A DNA stretch of 64,000 bases. Source: Myxococcales bacterium. GTDB taxonomy: Bacteria; Myxococcota_A; Polyangia; Haliangiales; Haliangiaceae. Below, in pieces: positions 8,414 to 16,904 of the stretch (positions are counted from its first letter, which is position 1; each line of letters begins with the position of its first letter). The DNA lies in assembly GCA_028287115.1 (NCBI GenBank), contig JAQBQF010000024.1, positions 62,001-126,000 of the forward strand, in the 5' to 3' direction. Both the position numbers and the translations under genes were made by a program. The notes under the pieces are model-generated. The model searched no databases. It worked only from the letters and a program-made list of their open reading frames with translations, and was not told the DNA's origin.

Positions 8414-9202
8414 TCACGGCCTTGGGTTACTCGGTGCGGCTGAAACCCCACTCGCCGAGCCAGACGCGGTGCTCGCCGAGCCCGTACCGGCGGCGGATGC
8501 GTGCTGGACGGCGACGAGCTTGTAGGTCGGCAGGCTCGCTGGGTTGAACTTGAAGAGCGAGCTCTGGAGCGCGGGCTTGAGATTCGGTGTGAAGAACTGG
8601 AACGCGTTCGTGTCGCCGTTGGAAGCGACGACGATCGATTCTCGAATGTGCCAGTCGCTCGCGTCGACGACGAAGAATAGTTGCTTGTACTGCGCGCTCG
8701 GTTGCTTCGGCGTCAGCTCGAGCACGGTGGCATTCTTGCCGCCGTAGGTGCCGGCGTTGTCGATCGCCACATTGAACTCGGCAGCGAGCGCTGCGCCGCC
8801 GGTCAGAAACGAGATCGCCGCGGGTAGGACGCTCCCCTGCGTTTGATTCTGAAAGATCTGCTTGTTCCCGTGGTCGATGTACCAGAGCGTGGAGCCGTCG
8901 AAGATGAAGGTCTTCGTGACCTTTCCCTTCGTCGCGACGTACTCGAACCTGAAGCTGTTCGGTTTCGCGACCCAGAGCGCGCCGTCGCTGTTGCGGCTCG
9001 TGTTGAAGGTCGCGTTGGTGACGACCTGCCGAAACTTCGCCGTGAGCTGACTCGGCTTCGCGTAGAACGTCTCGACATTCGAGAGCACGGTCGTTGCGCT
9101 CGGCGGCGAAGGTGCGCCGGCGGCGCTCGGTGACGATTGCGCGCCCGCGATGCTCGTGGTCAGGAGAACGAGCAGCATCAATCCGCAACGGCGCGTCTGC
9201 AT
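8414..9202 (-). CDS. lolA: Outer-membrane lipoprotein carrier protein LolA
   Basis: A 262-residue periplasmic protein with signal peptide MQTRRCGLMLLVLLTTSIAGA, cleaved before QSS. The mature part follows the LolA fold pattern: an N-terminal helix (VLSNVETFYAKPSQLTAKFR), strands with GALWVAKPNSFRFEY, TFIFDGSTLWYIDHGNKQIF, then LELTPKQPSAQYKQLFFVVD and IRESIVVASNGDTNAFQF. LolA shuttles lipoproteins across the periplasm from the LolCDE complex to the outer membrane, fitting the many lipoprotein genes nearby. A low-complexity Ser/Ala/Gly tail of about 30 residues makes it longer than the usual roughly 200 residues. The gene stands alone on the minus strand. Confidence 0.92.
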   Translation of the reverse strand: MQTRRCGLMLLVLLTTSIAGAQSSPSAAGAPSPPSATTVLSNVETFYAKPSQLTAKFRQVVTNATFNTSRNSDGALWVAKPNSFRFEYVATKGKVTKTFIFDGSTLWYIDHGNKQIFQNQTQGSVLPAAISFLTGGAALAAEFNVAIDNAGTYGGKNATVLELTPKQPSAQYKQLFFVVDASDWHIRESIVVASNGDTNAFQFFTPNLKPALQSSLFKFNPASLPTYKLVAVQHASAAGTGSASTASGSASGVSAAPSNPRP

Positions 9203-9242
9203 GGTCGCTTAGCTTGGCTCAGCGCATCCCGCTTTGCCAGGG

Positions 9243-9362
9243 CTACAGATCCGTCACGAAGCGAGCGGCGATCGCCTTGATTCCGGGGGGCCGACGTCGA
9301 GCTGCAGCTTGCCCGCGGCTTCCGCCGACGACGATCCCGGTCCCGAGCTTCGGGTGTGCCAC
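9243..9362 (-). pseudogene. Frameshifted remnant of a small HPKFG-type domain
   Basis: Between lolA and the next gene the minus strand reads VAHPKLGTGIVV in one frame, EAAGKLQLDVGPP in the next, and GIKAIAARFVTDL followed by a stop back in the first. Together these give a short domain of the kind V-x-HPKFG-x-G-VV...GKL-x-V...G-x-K-x-LAARFV found at the C-terminus of several myxobacterial proteins. Removing one base near 9331 and adding one C to the six-C run near 9288 would restore one frame. A stop lies just upstream, so it is either a decayed gene or affected by sequence errors. Confidence 0.4.
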
Positions 9363-9438
9363 ACGCCGACGGGAGCGGTGCGATGGATCGCGGAGCTATG
9401 GTGCGCGCACACGAGCGTCGTCACGGGACAGGCCACGG

Positions 9439-10191
9439 CTACTTCAGCTCGCGGCGTCGCGGATGGATACCGACGATCAGCTTGATCATCGTGTGATCAG
9501 GCGTGCTCCAGCTGTAGCCTGCACCGAGATCGAGATCCCACCAGCTGCCGATCACATCGAGCACGGCAAGCGCCGACGTCACGTGCTCGCTTCCGAGATC
9601 GTCGATCGGGCCGAATGCGCCGTAGGTTTCCACCCCCAAGGAGACCGCGTCGGTCGCATGGATGGCGACCTTCAGCGCGGGCTCGATCAACGGATGGCCC
9701 GCGACGTCGCCTCGCAGATCGATCGCGATGATCGGATTGGCCGCCACGTACAGACGACCGATCGCGAGGTCGATGATGGGGCGGACCTCGCTGCCCCACC
9801 GGTTGATCTCGAAGCGCGCCGGAATCGTCGCGAGCTCGCCGTTGATCGCGAGGCCGATCCGGTCGTTCGCGAGCCGTCGTGGCCAGCGCAGCTTGAGCCG
9901 CAGCTTGACGCCCGCGTAAGCGAGGTCGCCGGTGGTGTCGAGCGACGTCTGGAGATATCCACCGAGCTCCGCCCAGCTCGTAAGGCCATAGTGCGGCTCG
10001 AACGTCATGTGCGTTTGATCCGGTGCGGCATCGATCCGATGTTGATTGAGATGGATCTCGATCCCGGGCTCGCCGCGCGCCGCGGTTTCGGCGTCGTAGA
10101 CCTGGATCTCGAACGGATCCTGCGCGTGCGCGACACGAGCGCCGAGCATCGCTACCAGCACGAACCAGCGCCGCATGTGGAGAGGGAGCAT
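9439..10191 (-). CDS. Secreted, probably outer-membrane protein of unknown function
   Basis: A 250-residue protein. The ATG at 10191 is chosen because GAGGAA lies seven bases upstream; the following MRRWFVLVAMLGARVAHA is a Sec signal peptide cleaved before QDPFEIQ. The mature part has alternating amphipathic strands (LTSWAELGGYLQTSL, YAGVKLRLKLRWP, IGLAINGELATIPARFEI, LGVETYGAFGPI) and ends in strand-like MIKLIVGIHP, suggesting a small outer-membrane beta-barrel. Similar proteins in Myxococcota start their mature part with Glu-Ile-Gln-Val-Tyr, as here. No enzymatic motif is seen; the role is unknown. Confidence 0.7.
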   Translation of the reverse strand: MLPLHMRRWFVLVAMLGARVAHAQDPFEIQVYDAETAARGEPGIEIHLNQHRIDAAPDQTHMTFEPHYGLTSWAELGGYLQTSLDTTGDLAYAGVKLRLKLRWPRRLANDRIGLAINGELATIPARFEINRWGSEVRPIIDLAIGRLYVAANPIIAIDLRGDVAGHPLIEPALKVAIHATDAVSLGVETYGAFGPIDDLGSEHVTSALAVLDVIGSWWDLDLGAGYSWSTPDHTMIKLIVGIHPRRRELK

Positions 10192-10510
10192 AGCGGTTCC
10201 TCGTGACCAAGCGTTCCCGTTCCAAGCCAAGGTCGTCGAGCTCGCGATCTGTCGAGTCGATCAACGCCATCGAGACGCGCGCCCAGGTGCTCTCGCAAAG
10301 AACCTCGTGAGCCGGCAGGTGTTCTAGAGTGGCGAGTCGCGGGGTGCTCGGCTGCACATGCGGATGAGCAGTGGTGCGCACGACCGTGCGCGATGGCGGT
10401 TGCCGGAGGCGGCGACGCAAGTTGCCGGTGACTCGGCGAGCGAGGCCGTTTGCCTGGAGAAATCGACGGTTGCTAGTGGCCCGCGATTTGCTCATCGGAG
10501 GCGCATCGCC

Positions 10511-11539
10511 ATGCGAATCCTTGCCCTCCTCGTCGCGCTCGCCGGCTTTGCAGCTTGCGCCAACAATAATGCCGGTAGTGACTGTCCCGCCGGGACGGTC
10601 CTCAACATTCCAACCGCTACCTGCGTCCAGTGCGTGGACTCGAGTGGGTGCTCGTCGGGTAACTACTGCACCGAGCAAGGCGTCTGCGTCGCGGGCTGCG
10701 AGGCCGAGGCCGACTGCGGCGCAGGGCAGGGCTGCTGCGACCATCAGTGCGTCGACACGACCAGCAACCCGGCGAGCTGCGGCGCGTGCGGCGTGACGTG
10801 TGGAACCGGGCAGGGCTGCTGCGAGGGCGGATGCCAGGCACTCGACACCCTCACCGACTGCGGCGCGTGCGGCAACGCTTGCGCCAGCGGCGACTTTTGC
10901 GACGGCTCGCAGTGCAACACGCCGACGTACCCAAACTTCTGCGCCAACAAGACGGTCTACGTGATCCACGACGGCCACACCTCCGACAACACCGCGGCCG
11001 ATCTGATGGCGTCGACGATCACGGCGAACTGCCCGCCGGACGTCATGGTCCACACCGCAGACCAGACCGATCCGATGCTCGTCGACCAGACGACCGGTCA
11101 GCCGCTCGCCGGCAGCGGCGTGACCTACGTGCTCGGTGGCGGACCGTTTCCGAACATGCCGCTCAAGTGGCTCGAGCGGACGCAGGACATCACGAAGATC
11201 TATTTCGATGCGCCCGATGGCATCAACTTCTACTGGCGCGCGCGTGGCACGAACACGGCCGTCGCGACGATGCCGGGCAGCCAGTGCTCGGCACACAAGG
11301 ACCAGTTCCTCACCGAGCTCGTGACCGATCCGATGAGCGGCACGCTCTCGCTCGTCGGTTACGGAGCGTGCTCCGGTGGCAAGGGCACGCTCGCCGCGGC
11401 CTGGTACTACGCGAACGTCCTGTTGCCGAACAAGATGAGCTACCCCGATAGCTGGTACGTGTTCGGCTGGACCGACCAGAACAACAACTCGACGCCCGAT
11501 AGCGGCGACGCGTTCACGGTGCTCGCGCACGGTCTCTGA
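10511..11539 (+). CDS. Cys-rich lipoprotein with Stig1-like repeats
   Basis: A 342-residue predicted lipoprotein: signal MRILALLVALAGFAAC with the lipobox Cys at residue 16. The ATG at 10511 has GGAGG about eight bases upstream; the longer open frame to 10358 is not needed. Residues 20-125 are very Cys-rich, with two GQGCC...C...SCGACG or TDCGACG units, the pattern of stigma-specific-like repeats common on myxobacterial cell surfaces. The C-terminal 200 residues (from NFCANKTVYVIHDGHTSDNT) form a separate domain with a YVLGGGPFPNM motif and a GYGACSGGKGTLAAAWYY segment that I do not recognise. Probably exposed at the outer membrane. Confidence 0.75.
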   Translation: MRILALLVALAGFAACANNNAGSDCPAGTVLNIPTATCVQCVDSSGCSSGNYCTEQGVCVAGCEAEADCGAGQGCCDHQCVDTTSNPASCGACGVTCGTGQGCCEGGCQALDTLTDCGACGNACASGDFCDGSQCNTPTYPNFCANKTVYVIHDGHTSDNTAADLMASTITANCPPDVMVHTADQTDPMLVDQTTGQPLAGSGVTYVLGGGPFPNMPLKWLERTQDITKIYFDAPDGINFYWRARGTNTAVATMPGSQCSAHKDQFLTELVTDPMSGTLSLVGYGACSGGKGTLAAAWYYANVLLPNKMSYPDSWYVFGWTDQNNNSTPDSGDAFTVLAHGL

Positions 11540-11681
11540 TCAGGCAACGCCGCTGTCGGAGCGAAGGTCCAGGCGTGGAAGGGCTCTGGCGCATGAAGGC
11601 GATCCAGAAATGAACGTGGGCGACGGCAGGAGCACGAACTTGGGTTTTGCCCCGGCCGCGTAAGCACGGTACGATTTCGGC

Positions 11682-12350
11682 GTGAAGTCGACCGGGCTTG
11701 TCGTCGCGCTCGTGTTGGGCTGGGGAGCCCTCGCTCGCGCCGACGTGTATTCGTGGGTCGACGGCGAAGGCGTCGCGCACTTCACGAACATGAAGCCGGC
11801 GAACGGCAAGTGGAAGAAGGTCCTCGACAGCGAGGCACCGCATGGCTCGAAAGCGGCGGCGCAGCGCGGCAGCTGCGATCGTTGCGACAAGATCTCGTCG
11901 CACGACACGTCACCCGAGCGCTTTCATCGCTACGACCAATACATCAACGAGGCTTCGCAGCTATATCGGATCCCGGTGCCGCTGATCCGTGCCGTGATCA
12001 AGGTCGAGAGCGACTACGATCCACACGTCGTGTCCTCGATGGACTGCAAGGGGCTGATGCAAGTCCACCCCGATGTCTACATCGACATGGGCTCGCAAGG
12101 CGATATCTTCGAGCCGCGCGAGAACATCATGACCGGCACGCGCCTCCTGCGCTGGCTCGCGAACCGCGTCGACGGCGATCTGGTCCTGACGATCGCGGGC
12201 TATCACGCCGGCCTCGGCTCGCTTGCGAAGTACGGCTACACCGTGCCGCCGTACGCGTACACGCGGCAATACTTGAAGATGGTCCTCGAGCGCTACTACC
12301 AGTACAAAGCGGAGGAGACCCGCGCGCGAGCGCAGGAGGGCTCGAGATAA
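11682..12350 (+). CDS. Lytic transglycosylase with N-terminal DUF4124
   Basis: A 222-residue periplasmic enzyme starting at GTG 11682, with signal peptide MKSTGLVVALVLGWGALARA. A short DUF4124 segment (21-50; VYSWVDGEGVAHFTN) precedes a goose-type SLT domain (about 85-215). The catalytic Glu is in IKVESDYDPHVVS (about residue 109), followed by GLMQVHPD and TIAGYHAGLGSLAKYG; in most relatives the second motif is GLMQLMP. Such enzymes cleave the beta-1,4 link of peptidoglycan to 1,6-anhydro products. The stop lies four bases before the start of the FHA gene, so the two are probably cotranscribed. Confidence 0.88.
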   Translation: MKSTGLVVALVLGWGALARADVYSWVDGEGVAHFTNMKPANGKWKKVLDSEAPHGSKAAAQRGSCDRCDKISSHDTSPERFHRYDQYINEASQLYRIPVPLIRAVIKVESDYDPHVVSSMDCKGLMQVHPDVYIDMGSQGDIFEPRENIMTGTRLLRWLANRVDGDLVLTIAGYHAGLGSLAKYGYTVPPYAYTRQYLKMVLERYYQYKAEETRARAQEGSR

Positions 12351-12353
12351 TCG

Positions 12354-13169
12354 TTGCTGCGGTTCGAAGTACGCGAAGCGGATCAGGCGGCGCTGCCTGC
12401 GATCGATCTCGATGACCGCGTCGTCGTGATCGGCAGTGGCCCCGGTGCGCGGATCCGACTTCCGGCGAGCGCCGCGAAGGCCGAGCAAGTCCGGATCGAG
12501 GCGGGCGCGTGGGCCGGAGCCGCGAACGTCGACGGCGTGCAAGGGGTCGGCGGTCCGATCGGAGCCGGCGTGACACTCGAGATCGGCACGTACCGCGTGC
12601 ACGTTGCGCCGGCGCCCGCCGGTGCCGCCGCGACGCCGCCGCAGCGGACCGAGAGTCTCGCGCGCGAGCTCGTGCGCAGCATGCTCGGAGCGGGCGCCGC
12701 GCCGACCCTCGAGGTCGAGCACGGGCCCGTGATCGGTGCCAAGCGCGTGCTCGCGCCACCGGAGTCGGTGCTCGTGATCGGCCGAGGCGATGAAGCGACC
12801 TGGGTGATCCTCGATAGCGATCTGTCCAAGGCGCACGCCGAGATCCGCCGCGGCTGGGATGGTGTCCGGATCATCGATCTCGAGTCGAAGAACGGCATCA
12901 AGCTCGACGGCGCGTCCGTGCGTGACGCGCTCGTTCATGACGGTGCGCTGATCGAGCTCGGCAAGACGCGGATCCGATTTCGGGACCCCGCGGAGCGTCA
13001 CCTCCGAGGGGAATCGCGCGTGCACGCGGAACGCGTTCGACGTGAATCGAGTGCGGGTCCGCCCGCAGCGATGCCTCCGGCGGCTCGGCCGAACGCACTC
13101 GTGTTCTACGGGGCGCTCGCGATCATGCTGCTCGCGCTCGCCGGGCTCGCGTGGGTGCTCGCGACCTAG
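12354..13169 (+). CDS. FHA-domain protein with C-terminal membrane anchor
   Basis: A 271-residue protein using TTG at 12354, three bases after the preceding stop. A forkhead-associated domain at about 139-209 shows the phosphothreonine-binding pattern: VIGRG (Arg144), SDLSKAHAEI (Ser158, His161) and LESKNGIKLDG (Asn180). The first 85 residues (VVVIGSGPGARIRLP... LEIGTYRVHV) look like a second, degenerate FHA fold. A Pro/Ala linker leads to one C-terminal membrane helix (ALVFYGALAIMLLALAGLAW), placing the FHA domains in the cytoplasm. It probably docks Thr-phosphorylated partners of Ser/Thr kinases, one of which lies at 36.3-38.0 kb. Its 3' end overlaps the convergent ATP-grasp gene by 47 bases. 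Confidence 0.82.
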   Translation: MLRFEVREADQAALPAIDLDDRVVVIGSGPGARIRLPASAAKAEQVRIEAGAWAGAANVDGVQGVGGPIGAGVTLEIGTYRVHVAPAPAGAAATPPQRTESLARELVRSMLGAGAAPTLEVEHGPVIGAKRVLAPPESVLVIGRGDEATWVILDSDLSKAHAEIRRGWDGVRIIDLESKNGIKLDGASVRDALVHDGALIELGKTRIRFRDPAERHLRGESRVHAERVRRESSAGPPAAMPPAARPNALVFYGALAIMLLALAGLAWVLAT

Positions 13170-14118
13170 CTCGCCGCGCCTTTCCCGAAGCGATGATCGC
13201 CGCGAGCATGTCGCCTGGGTTCACACCGCGCTCGGCCGCCGAAACAAACAGCTCGGCATCTCGCGACGCGAGCGACGGCAGCGGGTTCATCTCGAGGAAC
13301 CTGACCTCACCGCCCGGCGTGATCCGGAAGTCGGCTCGTCCAAACCCGGTGACGCCGAGCACATCGAATGCGCGCGTCGCCGCGTCGGTGACAGAGGCGG
13401 TGGTCGCTGCATCGAGCGTAGCCGGCACCTCCAGACGAACGCGGTGAACGCCGTGCTTGAGCTCGAAATCGAGGATCCGATGCGGCCCGGTTGGCTCGTA
13501 GAGGTAGCGAACCGGCGGCAGGACACCGAGCCCGGCGACAAACGCGACCGAGACATCGTCGCCGTCGATCAGCTCCTCGACCAACAGGCCGCTCGGATAG
13601 GTTGCGAGTAGCCGTTCGATCGTCGACCGGAGCTGTGCTCGCTCCGTCACCACGCTCGCTTGCGTGATGCCCTTGCTCGAGCCTTCGTAGTTCGGCTTCA
13701 CGATCACGGGGAACGTGAGCTCGAGATCCGCGATCGGCGCACGCAGCACGTGATCGCGCGGGACGGCGACACCCGCTGACGAGACGATGCGCTTCGCGAG
13801 CGCCTTGTCGAGACAGACCGCGAGCACGCAGGCATCGCTGCCGGTGTGCGCTAGGCCGAGCTGCTCGAACAGCGCCGGATAGAACGCCTCCCGAAATCGG
13901 CCGTGTGTGCCCTCGGCGATGTTGAACACGAGGTCAGGCGCTGTTCGCCGCAGCGTACGAACGAGGGCCTCGATCGAACCGGAGACCTCGATCGGCATGA
14001 CGGTGTGGCCGAGGCTCGCGATCGTACTCGCGAGGGTATGCACGGTCTCGAGCGTGTCGAGCTCGGCGTCCGCTTCGCGATCATCGCGCTTGCGATTGAA
14101 CGTTAGAGCGAGGCGCAT
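13123..14118 (-). CDS. ATP-grasp ligase of the D-Ala-D-Ala ligase type
   Basis: A 331-residue ATP-grasp enzyme; the start MRLALTFNRK at 14118 overlaps the end of the upstream gene by 16 bases, suggesting translational coupling. The ATP-grasp features are present: KPNYEGSSKGI (phosphate-binding loop), LLVEELIDGDDVSVAF, and FGRADFRITPGG with the Mg-binding EMNPLPSL. The N-terminal domain (DLVFNIAEGTHGRFREAFYP) matches the ligase fold. It is close to D-alanine-D-alanine ligase but lacks a cell-wall gene context. Its partner is a heme-oxygenase-like protein, so a dedicated small-molecule amide or peptide bond is more likely than cell-wall synthesis. The tail after residue 310 is Arg/Ala-rich. Confidence 0.8.
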   Translation of the reverse strand: MRLALTFNRKRDDREADAELDTLETVHTLASTIASLGHTVMPIEVSGSIEALVRTLRRTAPDLVFNIAEGTHGRFREAFYPALFEQLGLAHTGSDACVLAVCLDKALAKRIVSSAGVAVPRDHVLRAPIADLELTFPVIVKPNYEGSSKGITQASVVTERAQLRSTIERLLATYPSGLLVEELIDGDDVSVAFVAGLGVLPPVRYLYEPTGPHRILDFELKHGVHRVRLEVPATLDAATTASVTDAATRAFDVLGVTGFGRADFRITPGGEVRFLEMNPLPSLASRDAELFVSAAERGVNPGDMLAAIIASGKARRARSRAPTRARRARAA

Positions 14119-14789
14119 TGCCGCCTCCAGAGCGCATCGGGAACCTCGAGCGTCTCCTGCCACGCATCGGCCATGCCGGCGGTGATCTGCGAGACGCAGT
14201 CAGGCCCGTAGATCTCGACGACGTCTTCGACGGCTTCGGACATCCACGAGGCGTGCTCGTCGCTGTCGATCGAGACGTGCTCGCGAAAATACAGCGTGTC
14301 CGCGCCGAGCCTCGCGAACGAGGGCTCCACGGCGGCGAACATGAGCGGTACGAGCGTCTCTGCGGTCAGCAGCCAGCCGGCGATCTCCGGCTCGGTCTGG
14401 TTGTCGAACTCGTCGGACAACCACAGCGTCGCCGACGTGCGGAATGTCTCGGTCGCGAAAGGAGTGAGCGCGGTGATGCCGAGGCTGCGCATCAGCGCGA
14501 TCGCGAGTGTCACGTGCGACACACTGCCGATGCCGGCCTCGTGCGCGATGTTGTCCTCGATGGCTTTGCGCAGGCGTCGCGACCTTTCGGTCTTCGACTT
14601 CATCTGCGCCAGCATCGGAATCCACAGGATGCTGTCGGAATACTGAAAGAACGCAAACTCGTGCAGGATCGTCGTCGAGAGCTCGCCTTCCTGTGCCGCG
14701 GTGAGCAGTGGGTGCTTGACCAGCTGCGAGCGGTATTCGGCGAGGCGAGAGAAGATGGGCTCGGTGTATTGCTTCAACTGAATTCGCAT
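14103..14789 (-). CDS. Heme-oxygenase-like (HDO-type) iron protein
   Basis: A 228-residue all-helical protein; ATG 14789 is preceded by GGAGG five bases upstream, while the open frame beyond it is non-coding in style. It fits the heme-oxygenase-like diiron superfamily (relatives of PqqC/TenA, CADD and DUF3050). Candidate metal ligands in order are Glu84 and His92 (NIAHEAGIGSVSH), Glu144 (LLTAETLVPL), and His171, Asp175 and His179 (YFREHVSIDSDEHASWM). The H-x3-D-x3-H spacing resembles DUF3050 more than the commoner H-x3-D-x2-H. Members oxidise or cleave small amino-acid-like or fatty substrates. The 16-base overlap with the ATP-grasp gene implies joint function. Confidence 0.72.
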   Translation of the reverse strand: MRIQLKQYTEPIFSRLAEYRSQLVKHPLLTAAQEGELSTTILHEFAFFQYSDSILWIPMLAQMKSKTERSRRLRKAIEDNIAHEAGIGSVSHVTLAIALMRSLGITALTPFATETFRTSATLWLSDEFDNQTEPEIAGWLLTAETLVPLMFAAVEPSFARLGADTLYFREHVSIDSDEHASWMSEAVEDVVEIYGPDCVSQITAGMADAWQETLEVPDALWRRQCASL

Positions 14790-14872
14790 GAAGACCTCCA
14801 TGGAATTCACACTACGGCCTGCGCGCCTGCGCGCAACAGAAATCGATCGGCGCGCCTCGTGCCACGCGCTCG

Positions 14873-15808
14873 CTACATGAAGTCGCCCGTGTTGGATGCC
14901 GCGTGCTCGGTCCGGATCCACGGCAGATCCGGATGTTCTGGAATCCGCGCCGTGACGACTTCGTCGACGCGCCGCCACAGATCCGGGTGCACGAAGCCGC
15001 GCGTCCCCGCGCTCCACGTCTCGCGCAACAGCGTCGTCTCGCGGCGGAGCTCCGGCAGATCGCCGAGCTTGGCGAGCAGCTCGAGGACGAGCACGTCACA
15101 CAGCGCGCGGAAAGCCGCGTCGCCTTTCCGGCCGGCGCGCGCGAGCACGAGCGCCGGCTCGTAGTCCTCGTGCCGCATGGCGACGCCGGCGCGGACATGT
15201 GCCGGACTGCCCGGGTCGTCGCGATACGGCCTCGTCGTGGTCACCTGCTTTGGTGCGTCGAGCAACGCGGCGCGGAGATCTTTGCGGCCGAACGTCGTCG
15301 GTGGAAGGGCGCGGTGGAGCAGTGCGGCGAGCGAGGTCGCGAGGACTTGCGGTCGCTCGCTCCAGTCATCGATCCAGCGCACCGAGGAATCCGGCAGCAC
15401 GACCCACGACACGTAGTCGCTGTTCGTCAGGTCGAACGCGCGGATCCGGTCCGGCGAGTCGGCCCACGCTGCATCGGCGAGGTGCTTCGGTGCGGTCCAG
15501 CCCGCGATCGCCGCGTGGCCAGCGGGCAGCGTCGACGCGAACGTGTGGAGCTGGTCGAGCGCGAACAGACGAAATGGTGATGCAGCGGAATCCCCGGAGG
15601 CGGATGAGCCGCGTTGACCGAGCGAGTCGGTGCCGCAATACAACGCAAAGCCGTTCGCGTAGCGATAGAGCTCGGCGAGCTCGCTCGGGAGAGCACGTCC
15701 GAGCGTTGCCTCTGCGTGCGCGATCTGCGCGGCGGTCGCAGGCGCTCCTCGGCGATGAAGCTCGGGATCGACCCAGAACTCGTCGAGCGCCTCGAAGACC
15801 CTCTTCAT
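14873..15808 (-). CDS. SMI1/KNR4 (SUKH) family protein
   Basis: A 311-residue protein with an N-terminal SUKH-type domain: APATAAQIAHAEATLGRALPSELAELYRYANG matches the start of SMI1/KNR4 domains, followed by FRLFALDQLHTF and a strand-rich part (VVLPDSSVRWIDDW). The C-terminal 110 residues are helical (REDYEPALVLARAGRKG-like) and may be a repeat or scaffold region. SUKH proteins act as immunity proteins against contact-dependent toxins or as regulatory adaptors. No toxin gene is adjacent, so an immunity role is not supported here. It is 83 bases upstream of the HDO-type gene on the same strand and may be in its operon. Confidence 0.72.
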   Translation of the reverse strand: MKRVFEALDEFWVDPELHRRGAPATAAQIAHAEATLGRALPSELAELYRYANGFALYCGTDSLGQRGSSASGDSAASPFRLFALDQLHTFASTLPAGHAAIAGWTAPKHLADAAWADSPDRIRAFDLTNSDYVSWVVLPDSSVRWIDDWSERPQVLATSLAALLHRALPPTTFGRKDLRAALLDAPKQVTTTRPYRDDPGSPAHVRAGVAMRHEDYEPALVLARAGRKGDAAFRALCDVLVLELLAKLGDLPELRRETTLLRETWSAGTRGFVHPDLWRRVDEVVTARIPEHPDLPWIRTEHAASNTGDFM

Positions 15809-15857
15809 CCCACGTAACTATCGCGCGAACAGGCGGCCACGGGGTCGGGAGCGGTCG

Positions 15858-16895
15858 TTAGAACAACGATAGCTGCGCGGTCTTCTTCGGCGGGCGCTGG
15901 AACTTCGTCACGAAGTCGCGCTCGTCGTCGCGACGATCGAGACCCAGCCGCTTGACCGTCGTGTCGAACAGCTGTGCGAGCGTCTGCGCGTAGACGCCCT
16001 CGCCACGGCCGCGCGTGTGAAACCGCGAATCGTAGAGCTTCTGGCCGCCGCGCGTCTCGCGAATCCTGTGAAGGATCTTGTCGGCGGCCAGCGGCAGCGC
16101 GACGCGCACGCGCTCCTCGAAGACCTGCTTCACGGCGCCCGGCAGCCGCAGCAGTACCCAACCCGCACTCGTGGCGCCGGCATCGCGCGCGCTCTCGAGG
16201 ACGCGGACCATCTGATCATCGTTCAGGCCGGGCATCACCGGCGCGCACATCACGCCGACCGGCACGCCGGCTTTCGCCATCTTCTCGATCACCTTCAGCC
16301 GGCGGCTCGGCGACGACGCCCACGGCTCGATCTTGCGCGCGAGCTCGTCATCGACGAACGCGAGGCTCACGCTCAGATGAAACCCGACTTCCTTCGCGAG
16401 CTCGGTGAACAGATCGATATCGCGCTCGACCAGTGCGCCCTTCGAGATCACCGCAACCGGATTCTTGTACTCGAGGCAGACCTCGAGACACTGCCGCGTC
16501 AGCTTCAGCTCCGCCTCGATCGCCTGATAGCAATCCGTGACGCCGCTGAACATCACGAGCTCGCCCTTCCACGATGGCTTGTCGAACGCCTCGCGCAACA
16601 GCTCCGCCGCCTTCGGCTTGATCACGATCTTCGTGTCGAAGTCGGTGCCCGCACCGAGATCGAGATATTCGTGCGAGGGGCGGGCATAGCAATAGGCGCA
16701 CGCATTTTGGCATCCGCGGTACGGATTGCAGCTCCAGCTGAAGCCGACGTCGGGCGAGTCGTTGTGCGACAAGATCGAGCGCGACTGATCTTCGATCAGC
16801 GTGATTTGCGCCGCCGGCGGACCTTCGCCTTCATCATAGCGGACGATCGCGTCGTGGAACCGATTCGGAGGATTCGCGGTCGGTCGCGACTTCAC
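15858..16895 (-). CDS. PA0069-type radical SAM protein
   Basis: A 345-residue radical SAM protein starting at GTG 16895. The iron-sulphur cluster ligands are Cys62, Cys66 and Cys69 in NPYRGCQNACAYCYARPSH, the form typical of the SplB-like PA0069 subfamily. Other family marks are SHNDSPDVGFSWSCNPYRG, FSGVTDCYQAIE, KLTRQCLEV, PVAVISKGALVERD and APVMPGLNDDQM; the C-terminal part has FHTRGRGEGVYAQTL. Members are about 340-380 residues, so it looks complete. Biochemical function is not established for this subfamily; relation to spore photoproduct lyase is structural. It starts nine bases after the aldo-keto reductase gene, in an operon. Confidence 0.88.
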   Translation of the reverse strand: MKSRPTANPPNRFHDAIVRYDEGEGPPAAQITLIEDQSRSILSHNDSPDVGFSWSCNPYRGCQNACAYCYARPSHEYLDLGAGTDFDTKIVIKPKAAELLREAFDKPSWKGELVMFSGVTDCYQAIEAELKLTRQCLEVCLEYKNPVAVISKGALVERDIDLFTELAKEVGFHLSVSLAFVDDELARKIEPWASSPSRRLKVIEKMAKAGVPVGVMCAPVMPGLNDDQMVRVLESARDAGATSAGWVLLRLPGAVKQVFEERVRVALPLAADKILHRIRETRGGQKLYDSRFHTRGRGEGVYAQTLAQLFDTTVKRLGLDRRDDERDFVTKFQRPPKKTAQLSLF

Positions 16896-16904
16896 GAACC
16901 GACA

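Noticed and set aside
9497..11530. 677-codon minus-strand frame across two genes
   Set aside because: Runs antisense through the Cys-rich lipoprotein and in another frame through the outer-membrane protein; composition is shadow-like.
14873..15808. SUKH protein as an immunity gene of a toxin system
   Set aside because: No toxin, secretion or polymorphic tail gene is found next to it.
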